Positions 1-8,358 of a stretch of DNA of 64,000 nt are shown piece after piece (the first letter of the stretch is position 1; each line of letters starts with the position of its first letter). Position numbers and translations under genes: made by a program. A model generated the notes under the pieces. That model was not told the DNA's origin. It saw only the letters and a program-made list of their open reading frames with translations, and made no database searches. The DNA lies in assembly GCA_902604175.1 (NCBI GenBank), contig CACKXR010000003.1, positions 1 to 64,000 on the forward strand, written 5' to 3'. The stretch comes from an uncultured Pelagibacteraceae bacterium (GTDB taxonomy: Bacteria; Pseudomonadota; Alphaproteobacteria; Pelagibacterales; Pelagibacteraceae).

Positions 1-89
1 CAAAAAAATACTTGATACCTTGTGAGAGAAGATTTGAAATTAATTCAGAAAATATTGTTGTTGGTTTTGTATCTAACGGCTGCTTTTAA
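1..89 (+). CDS. C-terminal end of an unidentified protein (partial)
   Basis: One plus-strand frame is open from the window edge and ends in TAA at 87-89, giving about 28 residues ending in NGCF. The other two plus frames stop early. The tail is too short to identify and its start lies outside the window. A hairpin follows seven bases later, which fits the end of a transcription unit. It could be a chance open frame. Confidence 0.4.
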   Translation, partial: KKYLIPCERRFEINSENIVVGFVSNGCF

Positions 90-95
90 ATCTAA

Positions 96-121
96 CTTGC
101 GAGGATAAATATCCCCGCAAG
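96..121. terminator. Hairpin between convergent genes, possible bidirectional terminator
   Basis: CTTGCG at 96-101 pairs with CGCAAG at 116-121. After one A/C mismatch, GGAT pairs with ATCC around an AAAT loop. It lies between the end of ibpA (minus) and the end of the partial plus-strand frame. Neither side has a strong U-run, so a weak terminator or 3'-end-protecting stem are both possible. Confidence 0.5.
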
Positions 122-132
122 CAAGGTTAAAC

Positions 133-579
133 TTATTTGATTTCTATAAGTTTCTTCTTTTTATGCTCTGGAATAATTCTTTCACAAGATATTGTTAAAA
201 GACCATCTTTAAGCTCAGCACCATTTACTTTTACATCATCAGCAATAGTGAATGATCTTGCAAATTGTCTTTGAGAAATACCTTTATGAATGATTTCTCC
301 ATCAACATCACTGTTCTCAGATTTATTAACTTGTTTAGTTCTAACCGTTAATAAATTATCCTCAAACTCAACCTCAACATCTTTTCTGTTAAAGCCAGCT
401 AATGCAACCTCAATTGCATAATTGTCCTTACCTGTTTTTCGAATGTTGTAGGGCGGGTAATTTGACTGCATTGTCAAATTTCCATTGCCTAGCATATTTT
501 CAAATTGATCAAACATATCATCGAAACCAATTGAAAAAGGTCTTAGTGAGTTAAATATAGATAAATCCTTACTTGTCAT
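133..579 (-). CDS. ibpA: Small heat-shock protein, Hsp20/IbpA family
   Basis: This 148-aa cytoplasmic holdase should bind unfolding proteins during heat stress and keep them soluble for DnaK/ClpB. The YPPYNI segment near residue 41 opens an alpha-crystallin domain that runs to about residue 130 (VALAGF, LLTISCER); the C-terminal tail is short and lysine-rich. Length matches bacterial class A sHSPs. The ATG at 579 is preceded by one of the few full Shine-Dalgarno sequences in the window (AAGGAGG). That SD sits inside a predicted ROSE-type hairpin, and a sigma-32-like promoter lies upstream, so both transcription and translation appear heat-controlled. The gene is transcribed alone, downstream of ptrB on the same strand. 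Confidence 0.95.
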   Translation of the reverse strand: MTSKDLSIFNSLRPFSIGFDDMFDQFENMLGNGNLTMQSNYPPYNIRKTGKDNYAIEVALAGFNRKDVEVEFEDNLLTVRTKQVNKSENSDVDGEIIHKGISQRQFARSFTIADDVKVNGAELKDGLLTISCERIIPEHKKKKLIEIK

Positions 580-584
580 TATAT

Positions 585-637
585 CCTCCTTTGTTAAGCA
601 AGTTTACATTTAGTAAGCCCCATTAGGCGACTTACTA
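585..637 (-). promoter_or_regulatory. ROSE-like RNA thermometer in the ibpA leader
   Basis: Read on the minus strand, the leader folds into two hairpins. The first (637-611) has a 7-bp stem TAGTAAG/CTTACTA, extended by U-G, C-G, a bulged G and two C-G pairs, with a UAAU loop. The second (602-586) pairs CUUGCUU with AAGGAG around an AACA loop, leaving the G of UUGC unpaired and burying the SD. The UUGCU/AGGA pairing with an unpaired G is the hallmark of ROSE thermometers, known from rhizobial and enterobacterial small heat-shock genes. The fold was done by hand. Confidence 0.65.
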
Positions 638-642
638 TTGTT

Positions 643-670
643 ATTTGGGAATTATTTTTATGATTTCAAG
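643..670 (-). promoter_or_regulatory. Sigma-32 (RpoH) promoter of ibpA
   Basis: On the minus strand CTTGAAA (670-664) is followed after 15 bases by CCAAAT (648-643). This is close to the alphaproteobacterial RpoH pattern CTTGAA / CYATNT. Transcription would start near 636, just where the first leader hairpin begins. The same two elements with the same 15-base spacing occur upstream of groES in this window, which supports the call. Confidence 0.7.
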
Positions 671-678
671 ATTAAAAA

Positions 679-2754
679 TTATATTTTATTTGTGATTTTT
701 AGTGCAAACGCATAGTCAACAGCAATTTCCTCAATTGCACCATCTCTACCAGATTTACCACCATGACCTGCATTCATTTCAGTTTTTAATAAAAGTAAAT
801 TATTATCAGTTTTGTACTCTCTTAATTTTGCAGTAAATTTTGCAGGCTCATCAAATAGGACCCGGTTATCGCTGAGGCTGGTGGTTATTAAAATATGTGG
901 ATAATCTGTTTTTTTTATATTGTTGTAGGGCGCATATGAAAAAATATAATCGAAGTGTTCTTTATTATCTTTAGCGTTTCCAAATTCATCAAATTCCCCA
1001 ACTGTTAAAGGTAGAGAATGATCTAGATTTGTTGTTAGTGAGTCAACAAAAGGTACAGCCATTATCATTCCTAAAAATAATTCTGGAGACTGATTTACAA
1101 CTGCGCCCATAAGTAATCCACCTGCTGATCCACCCATGCCAATGATTCTACCCTTAGAAGTATAATTATTTTCTATTAAATACTTACCTGCATGAATATA
1201 ATCTTCAAAGGTATTTTTTTTATTCGTTAGTTTTCCTTCTTTCCACCACTTCATTCCTTTTTCCATTCCACCTCTTATATGGGCAGTTGCCCAAATGATA
1301 TCTCTATCAATTAAACTTAATCTCGTTGATGAAAAACTTGGGCTCATGGAGTTTCCATATGACCCATAACCATAAAGGAGTAAGTTTGCAGACCCATCTG
1401 TTTTAGTTTTTTTATGACGTGTAATTGTTAATGGAACTAATCTTCCATCATGTGATTTGAACTCCACTCTTTCCACAATATAATTTTCTGGATCGTGTCC
1501 TGATGGGATCTCTTGCTCTTTAACAAGAATTTTGGATTTATTTGATAAATTATACTTATAAACTCTCGAAGGTGTTTTAGGTGAGGAATATCCAAGATAA
1601 ACTTCATCTGTGTCTCTATCTCTTTGAACAAGTGATACTCCAGGAACATATATAGTTTCATTGGCAAATATTAACTCTTGTTCAATATTTGTTGAGATAT
1701 TTCTAATAAATAATTTATCTAAAGCATTAGATGTTTCAGATCTAATAATCCAATTCTTTAGAAAAGTTAGACTTCCTATTAAAACCTCTTTCTTAGGTAA
1801 AATAAAAGGTTTCCAGTTTTGTTTTTCCAAATTATCTGTAATGTCAATTTTAAAATCTTCTGCATTTTTATTTGTATGATTATAAAATTTACCACCCCAT
1901 GAGTTTGTTGAGTATAGAACACCCCTATCTCTTTTCATTATAAGTTTTGGAAGAGGGTCTGACTCATCTACATTAAAATAATATTGTTCTGAGGTGTTAT
2001 GATCAGATGTATTTATAAAATAATATTTTTCATCTGAACTTAATACAATGCTAACTGTAAAAGCCTCACTTTTTTCCTCAAAAATTAACTTATCTTCATC
2101 TTTGAAATTTCCTATCTCGTGTCTATAAATTTTTCTTGCTCTGTGATTTTTATCTAGTTTTGAGTAAAAAATATATTTATCGTCTAAACTAAAAGTAATA
2201 CCCCCAGATGTTTCTGTAATTTCCTTAGAAATAATTTTATTTGTTTTTATATCCCTAATATGAATTGTATAATATTCAGAACCCTTAAGATCTAATGAAT
2301 AACCAAGATATTTATCGTTGTTACTTACCTCTAAGTCACCAACACCAAAGTACTCAGTTTTAATTTGCTCTTTTTCCTTATCTCCATTCCAAATTTCCTC
2401 AACTTTACTTGTTCCAATTTTTTTTCTAAGTTTAATTGAATAATTTCCTTTAGCTGTTGTTTTTGTCCAATATTCATAAGTGTGATCTTTGTAAGGCAAA
2501 GACTCATCATCTAACTTTATTCTTCCCTTGATTTCATCAAATAATTTTTTTTGTAATTTTTTAGTATCTTTTAAATGATACTCTGCATAAGAATTTTCCT
2601 GATCTAAATATTTTTTTACTTCAGGGTTTAATTTGGATTTATCTTTTAGAACTTCTAAGATATTTTTCTGATGTATCCAGCTATAATTATCTTCCCACTC
2701 GACATTGTGACAAGATTTTATCTCTAGTTTTTTTTTTAGATATGGTACTTTCAT
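679..2754 (-). CDS. ptrB: Oligopeptidase B, prolyl oligopeptidase family (S9A)
   Basis: This 691-aa serine peptidase should cleave short peptides after basic residues in the cytoplasm or periplasm; no signal peptide is visible. The N-terminal two-thirds have the repeated strand pattern of a seven-bladed propeller that restricts substrate size. The C-terminal alpha/beta-hydrolase domain has GYGSYG, the nucleophile motif GGSAGG, the acid in SLSDNRV and the histidine in NAGHGG. Length is typical of the family (about 680-700 aa). Only 16 bp separate its start from the divergent J-domain gene, so their promoters must reach into each other's coding sequence. Confidence 0.93.
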   Translation of the reverse strand: MKVPYLKKKLEIKSCHNVEWEDNYSWIHQKNILEVLKDKSKLNPEVKKYLDQENSYAEYHLKDTKKLQKKLFDEIKGRIKLDDESLPYKDHTYEYWTKTTAKGNYSIKLRKKIGTSKVEEIWNGDKEKEQIKTEYFGVGDLEVSNNDKYLGYSLDLKGSEYYTIHIRDIKTNKIISKEITETSGGITFSLDDKYIFYSKLDKNHRARKIYRHEIGNFKDEDKLIFEEKSEAFTVSIVLSSDEKYYFINTSDHNTSEQYYFNVDESDPLPKLIMKRDRGVLYSTNSWGGKFYNHTNKNAEDFKIDITDNLEKQNWKPFILPKKEVLIGSLTFLKNWIIRSETSNALDKLFIRNISTNIEQELIFANETIYVPGVSLVQRDRDTDEVYLGYSSPKTPSRVYKYNLSNKSKILVKEQEIPSGHDPENYIVERVEFKSHDGRLVPLTITRHKKTKTDGSANLLLYGYGSYGNSMSPSFSSTRLSLIDRDIIWATAHIRGGMEKGMKWWKEGKLTNKKNTFEDYIHAGKYLIENNYTSKGRIIGMGGSAGGLLMGAVVNQSPELFLGMIMAVPFVDSLTTNLDHSLPLTVGEFDEFGNAKDNKEHFDYIFSYAPYNNIKKTDYPHILITTSLSDNRVLFDEPAKFTAKLREYKTDNNLLLLKTEMNAGHGGKSGRDGAIEEIAVDYAFALKITNKI

Positions 2755-2770
2755 TTGCCCTAGGAAATAT

Positions 2771-3274
2771 ATGAATATTATAATTTATACACTCTTAATT
2801 TTAATTATTTTATATTTTTTATTAAGATGGTTTTCTAATGCTGCTCTTAATAAAATGTCAAGAGGACTAAGATTACTATCAATTCTACTATTAGTAATTT
2901 TCGCAATATTATTTGCTATTGGAGGAAAATTTTTACTAACATTACCCTTAACTTTAGCAAGCCTAGCTCTTGTAAAGCTTAAAGGATTGTCCTTAATTCA
3001 ATTGCTTTCACTTTATAGACTTATTAAAACTTTAAGAAATTCTGGAAGATTTTCTTTTAACCAATCTATGGGCAATAATTCTTCGACATTGTCAGTTTCA
3101 GAAGCATATAAAATATTAAATTTAGATATTACAAAGAAACCTACTAAAGAAATTGTTAATAAAGCTTACTTAAAAATTCAAAAAAAAATTCATCCTGACG
3201 TTTCTCCAGAGACTGCAAGATTATCAACTATAGTCAATGAAGCTAAAGAAATTGTTCTTCAAGATATTTCTTAA
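2771..3274 (+). CDS. Membrane-anchored J-domain protein
   Basis: This 167-aa protein begins with a hydrophobic segment (about residues 3-20), then a second hydrophobic stretch at about 37-67. It ends in a compact J-like domain (about 108-165) with the HPD motif (KIHPDVS) that stimulates DnaK-type ATPases. The short C-terminal J domain on a membrane anchor resembles alphaproteobacterial and Pam18/TIM14-like proteins, so a role recruiting Hsp70 to the inner membrane is inferred. An AGGAAAT sequence sits before the ATG. Its stop overlaps the stop of the convergent glycosyltransferase in a shared TTAA. Confidence 0.8.
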   Translation: MNIIIYTLLILIILYFLLRWFSNAALNKMSRGLRLLSILLLVIFAILFAIGGKFLLTLPLTLASLALVKLKGLSLIQLLSLYRLIKTLRNSGRFSFNQSMGNNSSTLSVSEAYKILNLDITKKPTKEIVNKAYLKIQKKIHPDVSPETARLSTIVNEAKEIVLQDIS

Positions 3275-4212
3275 GATAATATTGATATAAATTTACTGAA
3301 TATTTTTTCTGGATTTATTTTATCTTTACCCAATGTATTATGAGAGACTATTTGCTCACCGTCAGGTATAATTGGGTACATGTTTGTTGAATAAGATCCA
3401 TAAATTAGAGGAGAGTCAGCCATTAATGTAATAGTTTTAATACCAAGGGCTGATGATAAATGTGCAAAGCTAGTATCATTACAAATTGCGATATTACAAT
3501 TTTTTATCAATGGTAAAATTTCATTAATTGAATAGTTGTCTAATGCAACACACTGGTTCTTAAATTCAGTATTTAAGATTTCATTTAAAATTTTCTGTTC
3601 ACCTTCATCCTTACCAGTAGCCAGAAAAAATCTGCATTTTTTTACATTTTTAATTTTTTTCATAAATTCTAAAAAGGTTTTTGAGGGAATTCTTTTTGTT
3701 GGTCCAGAGCCACCAATAGCAAGCAAGATATTAATTTCATCTGGTTTGATACTTAACTTCTCAGATGCTTCTTTAATTAAGTTTTTGTTAATTTGAATTT
3801 CAGGATTTTCAATAACATCGATACCTAAATTATCTTTGATTAATTTTTTTGCAGCACCAATGATATGCTGATTTTTTTTTTCAAAAAGGGGATATTGATA
3901 AATTTTTTTTATACCTGCTAATCTTGAGATCAAATTAAATCTTAACGAGGAATTAAAAATAAAAACTTTTTCAAAATTATATTTATTTAGTTCTCCTGCT
4001 AGTTTGATAGAGCCTAATATTCCATCATTTTTTTTTTGGTAAATTACTTGATCGATATAGGTTGTTTGATTTAAAAATTCCTCTGCTTTAGAGCTTGTTT
4101 TTGTAAGTAAACTAACTGGAGATTTAAACCTTCTTGAAATTGCTTTGATAAAAGGAAGATAAATTACCGTATCACCAATACCCATCTTATTTTGAATTGC
4201 TAATATTTTCAC
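3271..4212 (-). CDS. Glycosyltransferase family 9 (heptosyltransferase-like)
   Basis: The family start is best placed at a GTG at 4212 (reading VKILAIQNKMGIGD), giving 313 aa. The longer tracked ORF adds 43 hydrophobic residues and runs into the divergent gene. GT9 enzymes transfer heptose or related sugars to lipopolysaccharide core at the inner membrane. The N-terminal GIGD motif, the LAIGGSGPTKRIPSKTF segment near the middle, and the CNDTSFAHLSSALG motif near the C-terminus are the expected nucleotide-sugar-binding elements. The acceptor cannot be read from sequence. No other LPS-core gene is adjacent; the lipid A genes are about 22 kb away. Confidence 0.82.
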   Translation of the reverse strand: MKILAIQNKMGIGDTVIYLPFIKAISRRFKSPVSLLTKTSSKAEEFLNQTTYIDQVIYQKKNDGILGSIKLAGELNKYNFEKVFIFNSSLRFNLISRLAGIKKIYQYPLFEKKNQHIIGAAKKLIKDNLGIDVIENPEIQINKNLIKEASEKLSIKPDEINILLAIGGSGPTKRIPSKTFLEFMKKIKNVKKCRFFLATGKDEGEQKILNEILNTEFKNQCVALDNYSINEILPLIKNCNIAICNDTSFAHLSSALGIKTITLMADSPLIYGSYSTNMYPIIPDGEQIVSHNTLGKDKINPEKIFSKFISILS

Positions 4213-4261
4213 AAGTAATTTATAAACTTTACTATTCAGTTTTTTTATATAAATTTTTAAT

Positions 4262-5146
4262 ATGAGTAAAATTATTGGGATATATGCTGCCTCAATGTCA
4301 ATTTTAAATGGTGATTTGACATTAAATATTAAAAAAACCATTAAACATGCGGAAATGGTAATAGATAATGGTTGTCATGGAGCTGCAATTTTTGGAAGCA
4401 CCGGCCAGGCTCAGTTAATTCCTGTTTCAGAAAAAATAGGTCTTTTAAATCAATTAGCACAAAGCAAATACAAAGAGAAATATATTATTGGTACTGGATT
4501 AAATTCATTAGGAGAAACTATAAATTTAATGAGAGTTGCAAAATCTTTAAGTTTTAAAAAATTTTTAATAATGCCCCCAGCTTATTATAAGTATGGTGAT
4601 AAAGAGGTAATAGAATTTTATCGTAAAATAGTTGAGCAAATTCCTGATAGTAAAATAATTCTTTATAATTTTGAAAAATTATGTGGTTATAAATTTAGTA
4701 TTGAGTGTGTTGAAAAGCTTGTATCAAAATATCCAAATAACATTGTTGGAGTCAAAGATAGCTCATATAATTTGTTTGAAAATTTAAAAATAGACAATTT
4801 TTCAGTTTTACCAGGATCAGAGTCCAAATTACTAAAAGGACTTGAACTAGGCTGCTCAGGTATTATTACAGCAACCTGTAATGCAACATCAGAATTAGCG
4901 AGAAAAGTATACGATGATTTTCAAAATGGAAATGAGCAAAAAGTCAATCAAAAATTATGTGATGTTAGAAGTGTGTTTGAAAAATATAATTTAATATCAG
5001 GACTTCATACATATTTTGGAAAAAAAAATGAGTCTTACAAAAATATTTTACCTCCTTTAAGTATTTTAAATTCTGTTGAGTCAGAAGAATTAAATACTAA
5101 TTTGGAAAAGTTAAATTTTTCAACCCTTTCATCTCTGGCAGCTTAA
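4262..5146 (+). CDS. DapA/NanA-family aldolase, not a true DHDPS
   Basis: This 294-aa TIM-barrel protein belongs to the class I pyruvate aldolase family. The Schiff-base lysine is present in GVKDSS and the pyruvate-contacting tyrosine in LYNF. The canonical GTTGE motif is GSTGQ, and the segment after the tyrosine is EKLCG rather than PGRT. It therefore lacks the arginine that holds aspartate semialdehyde in dihydrodipicolinate synthase. A lyase or aldolase for another 2-keto acid is more likely. The next gene starts 1 base after its stop, suggesting co-transcription with the lipid methyltransferase; the functional link is unclear. Confidence 0.85.
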   Translation: MSKIIGIYAASMSILNGDLTLNIKKTIKHAEMVIDNGCHGAAIFGSTGQAQLIPVSEKIGLLNQLAQSKYKEKYIIGTGLNSLGETINLMRVAKSLSFKKFLIMPPAYYKYGDKEVIEFYRKIVEQIPDSKIILYNFEKLCGYKFSIECVEKLVSKYPNNIVGVKDSSYNLFENLKIDNFSVLPGSESKLLKGLELGCSGIITATCNATSELARKVYDDFQNGNEQKVNQKLCDVRSVFEKYNLISGLHTYFGKKNESYKNILPPLSILNSVESEELNTNLEKLNFSTLSSLAA

Positions 5147-5147
5147 T

Positions 5148-6338
5148 ATGCAACTTGCAAGATTTTTAAATAGTGTTTTTAAAAAAGATGGTTTTATATT
5201 AATTGATGCAAATTCAAAGAGTTACATCATTGGAAATCCAAAAAAAGAAAATCCGCTTAAACTAAAAATATTAAATAAAAAGCTGCATTATAAATTATTA
5301 CTTCATCCCGATCTTTATTTTGGTGAAGCATATACAGATGGAGAAGTTGTAATCGAAAATGGAAGCCTTACAGATTTTTTAGACCTTGCACTTATGAACT
5401 TTGGAAGAGGTGATCTTAATTTTTTTAGTTATTTAATGAATAGATTAAGAGGATCTTACAGATATCTAACAAATTTTAATTTTATAAAGAAATCAAAAAT
5501 GAATGTTTCCCATCACTACGATATTTCAGATGATTTATATGATTTATTTTTAGATCCAAAAAGACAATATTCATGTGCTTATTTTAAAAATGAGGATGAT
5601 ACATTAGAAGATGCTCAAAATAACAAAATACAACACATCATCAAAAAATTAAACATTAAGCCAAATCAAAAAGTTTTAGATATTGGTTGTGGTTGGGGAT
5701 CATTAGCAATTGACATAGCCAAAAGTGCTAATTGTGAAGTAACCGGAATAACCTTATCTGAAAATCAATTTAATTATTGTAAAAAAAAAGCAAAAGAGCT
5801 TAATCTTGAAAATCAACTCAACTTTAAGTTAATGGATTACAGAGAGCTTAATGAAAAGTTTGACAGAATAGTTAGTGTTGGCATGTTTGAACATGTGGGA
5901 AGAAAATTTTATCGTAAATTTTTCACTCAGGTTGAAAAAATGCTCAAAGATGATGGAATTTCCCTAATACACACTATTGGATCAGTAAATCCACCTCGCG
6001 ATCCTCATCCATGGATTACAAAATATATTTTTCCAGGTGGATATACGCCAAGTTTAAGTGAAGTTACTACACCAATTGAAAAAGCTGGATTGATTGTTGC
6101 GGATATTGAAGTTTTAAGACTTCATTACTCTCATACCCTGAGACATTGGAAAGAAAACTGTCTCAGAAATAAAGATAAAATAATTAAAATGTTTGATGAA
6201 AGATTTTTTAGGATGTGGGAATTCTATCTTGCAGGTTGTGAGATGGCATTTAAATGGGGTGATCAAGTTGTTTATCAATTTCAACTAACAAAAAATTACA
6301 GATCTACTCCAGTTACAAGAGACTATATTTATCAATAA
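5148..6338 (+). CDS. cfa: Cyclopropane-fatty-acyl-phospholipid synthase family methyltransferase
   Basis: This 396-aa SAM-dependent enzyme should methylate the double bond of unsaturated phospholipid acyl chains at the membrane. After an N-terminal lipid-binding region it shows HHYDISDDLYDLF, the family's substrate-site signature. The SAM motif DIGCGWGSLAID lies near residue 178 and GMFEHVG near 245. The C-terminus keeps the family pattern HYSHTLRHW and FRMWEFYLAGCEMAF. Length is normal (about 380-400 aa). In some bacteria similar proteins make other lipid modifications, so cyclopropanation itself is inferred. Confidence 0.88.
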   Translation: MQLARFLNSVFKKDGFILIDANSKSYIIGNPKKENPLKLKILNKKLHYKLLLHPDLYFGEAYTDGEVVIENGSLTDFLDLALMNFGRGDLNFFSYLMNRLRGSYRYLTNFNFIKKSKMNVSHHYDISDDLYDLFLDPKRQYSCAYFKNEDDTLEDAQNNKIQHIIKKLNIKPNQKVLDIGCGWGSLAIDIAKSANCEVTGITLSENQFNYCKKKAKELNLENQLNFKLMDYRELNEKFDRIVSVGMFEHVGRKFYRKFFTQVEKMLKDDGISLIHTIGSVNPPRDPHPWITKYIFPGGYTPSLSEVTTPIEKAGLIVADIEVLRLHYSHTLRHWKENCLRNKDKIIKMFDERFFRMWEFYLAGCEMAFKWGDQVVYQFQLTKNYRSTPVTRDYIYQ

Positions 6339-6366
6339 ATTATTGATAGATATAAATCTTCTCGAA

Positions 6367-7605
6367 ATGAAAAAAAAATCAAAAAAATCAAAAAAATCAA
6401 AAAAATCAAAAAAAATTAAAAAAAAGGTTAAACTTAAAAATACTAGAAATACAAAAATATTAAGAAAAAAGGTAAAAAAAAATAGTTCTAAAATAAAAAA
6501 TAAACCTAAAATAAAAAATAAACCTAAAATAAAAAAAAAATTAAAAAAAAATAAAGTTAAGAGTTATAAAAAAATTAAAAAATCTATTACTGTAAAAGTA
6601 AAAAAAGAAGATAGTTTTATTTTAAAACTAATTAATTTTCAAAATTCACTTAAGCCTGAATTTAAAATAAAATTAAATTTAAATTTTGAAAAATATATCC
6701 AGGGTTTTTTTGATAAAATTGCTAATACTATCGATCAGTACAGAGTAATTAAAAAAGATGAAGCCAGAAGAATAAAAGTAGAAAAACAAGAAAACGAGAG
6801 ATTAGAAAAAATTAAGAGAGCAGAGGAAAAACAAAAACAAGAAGATTTAAAATTTAAATTAAAAGAAGAAACACTAAAAGAAGAAATCAAAATTGAAAAA
6901 CAAAGAACGAAAGACATAAAATTATTTTTAAGAAAAGAACAAGCATTATTAAGAATTGAGCAGGCTGAGAAACAAAAACAATTTTTACAAAAATTAAGAT
7001 TAGATAAGCAAATTGAAAAATTTAGAGTTAGAGAAGTTAAAGAATTAGAAAAACTTGAAAAAATTTCTTTAAAAGAGAAAAGGGAGGATTATGCAGGTCT
7101 TCAACAAAGAATAGAAAAACTAAAAGAGAAATATCGAATAATAAGAGATCAAAAAATTAAGGAAAGGGTGGAGGCTCTAGGAGTAAAAATTCAAGGAGAT
7201 GAAGATAGAGAAACGCTTCTTAAAAAAGAAAAAGAATACTCAATAGCTAGACAAAAAATAGAATTTTCTTTGGAAAGTTTTTACAGAAGTGCAAGTAGTT
7301 TAGTTTTCCAATTAAACAAAAGACACGTAACAAGACATATGTCAATCTTTAGATGTATCGATAGAAGATTTGAGACAGGTGAGATTTTTGTTAAATGGGA
7401 CGAAGCAGCTGATGATGAATGGTTATTATTGATATACATTAAAAATAATTCACCAGACGAAGGTATAGTTATTGAAGATAAAACAAATCCAGAAAAAAAG
7501 ATTTCACATGAATTTAAAAATAATGAAATTTTTAAGGCTTCAGACACCATGGTAGACTCTTTAACTCATCTAATAGCCAGAAAAAGAGCCAAAAATGCCA
7601 ATTAA
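6367..7605 (+). CDS. Lysine-rich repeat and coiled-coil protein of unknown function
   Basis: I do not recognise this 412-aa protein. The ATG at 6367 is chosen over a TTG 24 bases upstream; no clear SD precedes either. Residues 1-80 are extremely lysine-rich, opening with four SKK units and two KIKNKP units. About residues 130-300 form a long charged helix rich in E, K, Q and R, likely a coiled coil. The last 120 residues are globular in composition (SIFRCIDRRFETGEIFVKWDEAADDEW) and are probably the conserved part. The basic N-terminus resembles histone H1-like tails and might bind nucleic acid; this is conjecture. Confidence 0.7.
   Translation: MKKKSKKSKKSKKSKKIKKKVKLKNTRNTKILRKKVKKNSSKIKNKPKIKNKPKIKKKLKKNKVKSYKKIKKSITVKVKKEDSFILKLINFQNSLKPEFKIKLNLNFEKYIQGFFDKIANTIDQYRVIKKDEARRIKVEKQENERLEKIKRAEEKQKQEDLKFKLKEETLKEEIKIEKQRTKDIKLFLRKEQALLRIEQAEKQKQFLQKLRLDKQIEKFRVREVKELEKLEKISLKEKREDYAGLQQRIEKLKEKYRIIRDQKIKERVEALGVKIQGDEDRETLLKKEKEYSIARQKIEFSLESFYRSASSLVFQLNKRHVTRHMSIFRCIDRRFETGEIFVKWDEAADDEWLLLIYIKNNSPDEGIVIEDKTNPEKKISHEFKNNEIFKASDTMVDSLTHLIARKRAKNAN
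6379..6414 (+). repeat. Four tandem 9-bp units encoding SKK
   Basis: The unit TCAAAAAAA occurs four times in exact tandem within the start of the lysine-rich gene. Each unit is nine bases, so copy-number change would keep the reading frame and only lengthen or shorten the basic tail. The A7 tracts inside are themselves slippage-prone. Confidence 0.9.
6490..6525 (+). repeat. Two tandem 18-bp units encoding KIKNKP
   Basis: An 18-bp unit is repeated exactly twice in frame, followed by a partial third copy. It lies in the basic N-terminal region of the lysine-rich gene. Confidence 0.85.
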
Positions 7606-7635
7606 TAGAACTAAATACATTTGGTAGTATTAATA

Positions 7636-7929
7636 ATGCTTCTTGGAATTATATTAATGGTTACTCTGTTCATAATTTTAACCTACGTTCTTTCATGGAT
7701 AAGGTATTTTAACAGTCTGGATCCTAGACTAGGTCAATCAACTTGGCGGTGGAGTTACGACTACCCTGTAATTGGAGTGAGAGACTTTTCAGATTTAGAT
7801 GATAGAGAGTTTGTTAAGTTAAGAAGAAAAAGAAATAGAATCATAACCTTGATGTACTCAATTGTATTAATAATGTTTATGCTTTCAATGTCATTACTAA
7901 GTGAAATAATGATATTTTTTTTAGCTTAA
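7636..7929 (+). CDS. Small two-helix membrane protein, unknown
   Basis: I do not recognise this 97-aa protein. The ATG at 7636 is preferred over an in-frame TTG 15 bases upstream. It has a hydrophobic helix at each end (about residues 1-24 and 70-95). Between them is a polar loop rich in aromatic and charged residues, with DPRLGQSTWRW and DLDDREFVKLRRKR. It follows the lysine-rich gene after about 30 bases and may be co-transcribed. Its stop overlaps the stop of the convergent DUF393 gene in a TTAA. Confidence 0.6.
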   Translation: MLLGIILMVTLFIILTYVLSWIRYFNSLDPRLGQSTWRWSYDYPVIGVRDFSDLDDREFVKLRRKRNRIITLMYSIVLIMFMLSMSLLSEIMIFFLA

Positions 7930-8273
7930 TTTTTCAATTGTTTTTTATTTTTGAGATAAAGAAAGTAAGCAACAATTTCATATCCATAATTAAAAATTGG
8001 AAAAATTATTGGAAGTTTAAAAAATTTATATAAAAATCTATATTTAGGTATTTTCTGCCAAACATATAAAAAAGCTTCAGCCCCCTCTAAAATTTTATCA
8101 TTATCTTTTACATGTAATCGTCTTAAGAGCTGCTTGTCATCTTTATTAGTTTCTTTTTCTGCTAGTTCATTATTGGTAATATCGATCCAATCTATGTCTT
8201 CTATTTTTTCTTTTTTATACAAGTTTATTTCAGATCTACAAATTTTACAGGAATTGTTGAAATAAACTTTCAT
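7926..8273 (-). CDS. DUF393 / DCC-type thiol-disulfide oxidoreductase family protein
   Basis: The start is placed at the ATG reading MKVYFNNSCKICR (115 aa), since DUF393 proteins begin at this strand; the tracked ORF adds 12 residues. The NNSCKICRSEI segment carries the family CxxC pair just after the first beta strand, like a minimal thioredoxin active site. The C-terminal half has the aromatic YRFLYKFFKLP pattern common in the family. A redox role is inferred only from the cysteine pair; no partner is evident from the neighbours. Confidence 0.78.
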   Translation of the reverse strand: MKVYFNNSCKICRSEINLYKKEKIEDIDWIDITNNELAEKETNKDDKQLLRRLHVKDNDKILEGAEAFLYVWQKIPKYRFLYKFFKLPIIFPIFNYGYEIVAYFLYLKNKKQLKN

Positions 8274-8358
8274 ATTACAATAGTTATCTTCTAATAGATT
8301 TTTGTACATGTGTAAAAAGAGCAGTTGAAAAGAAAATATAAACCTTTATGTAACTGCT

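Noticed and set aside
4213-4341. N-terminal 43-residue extension of the glycosyltransferase
   Set aside because: It overlaps the divergent aldolase gene and is unlike the family, which begins at the KILAIQN strand; a GTG is available there.
6367-6540. CRISPR-like or satellite repeat
   Set aside because: The repeats are short, contiguous and in frame with a long ORF; there are no spacers.
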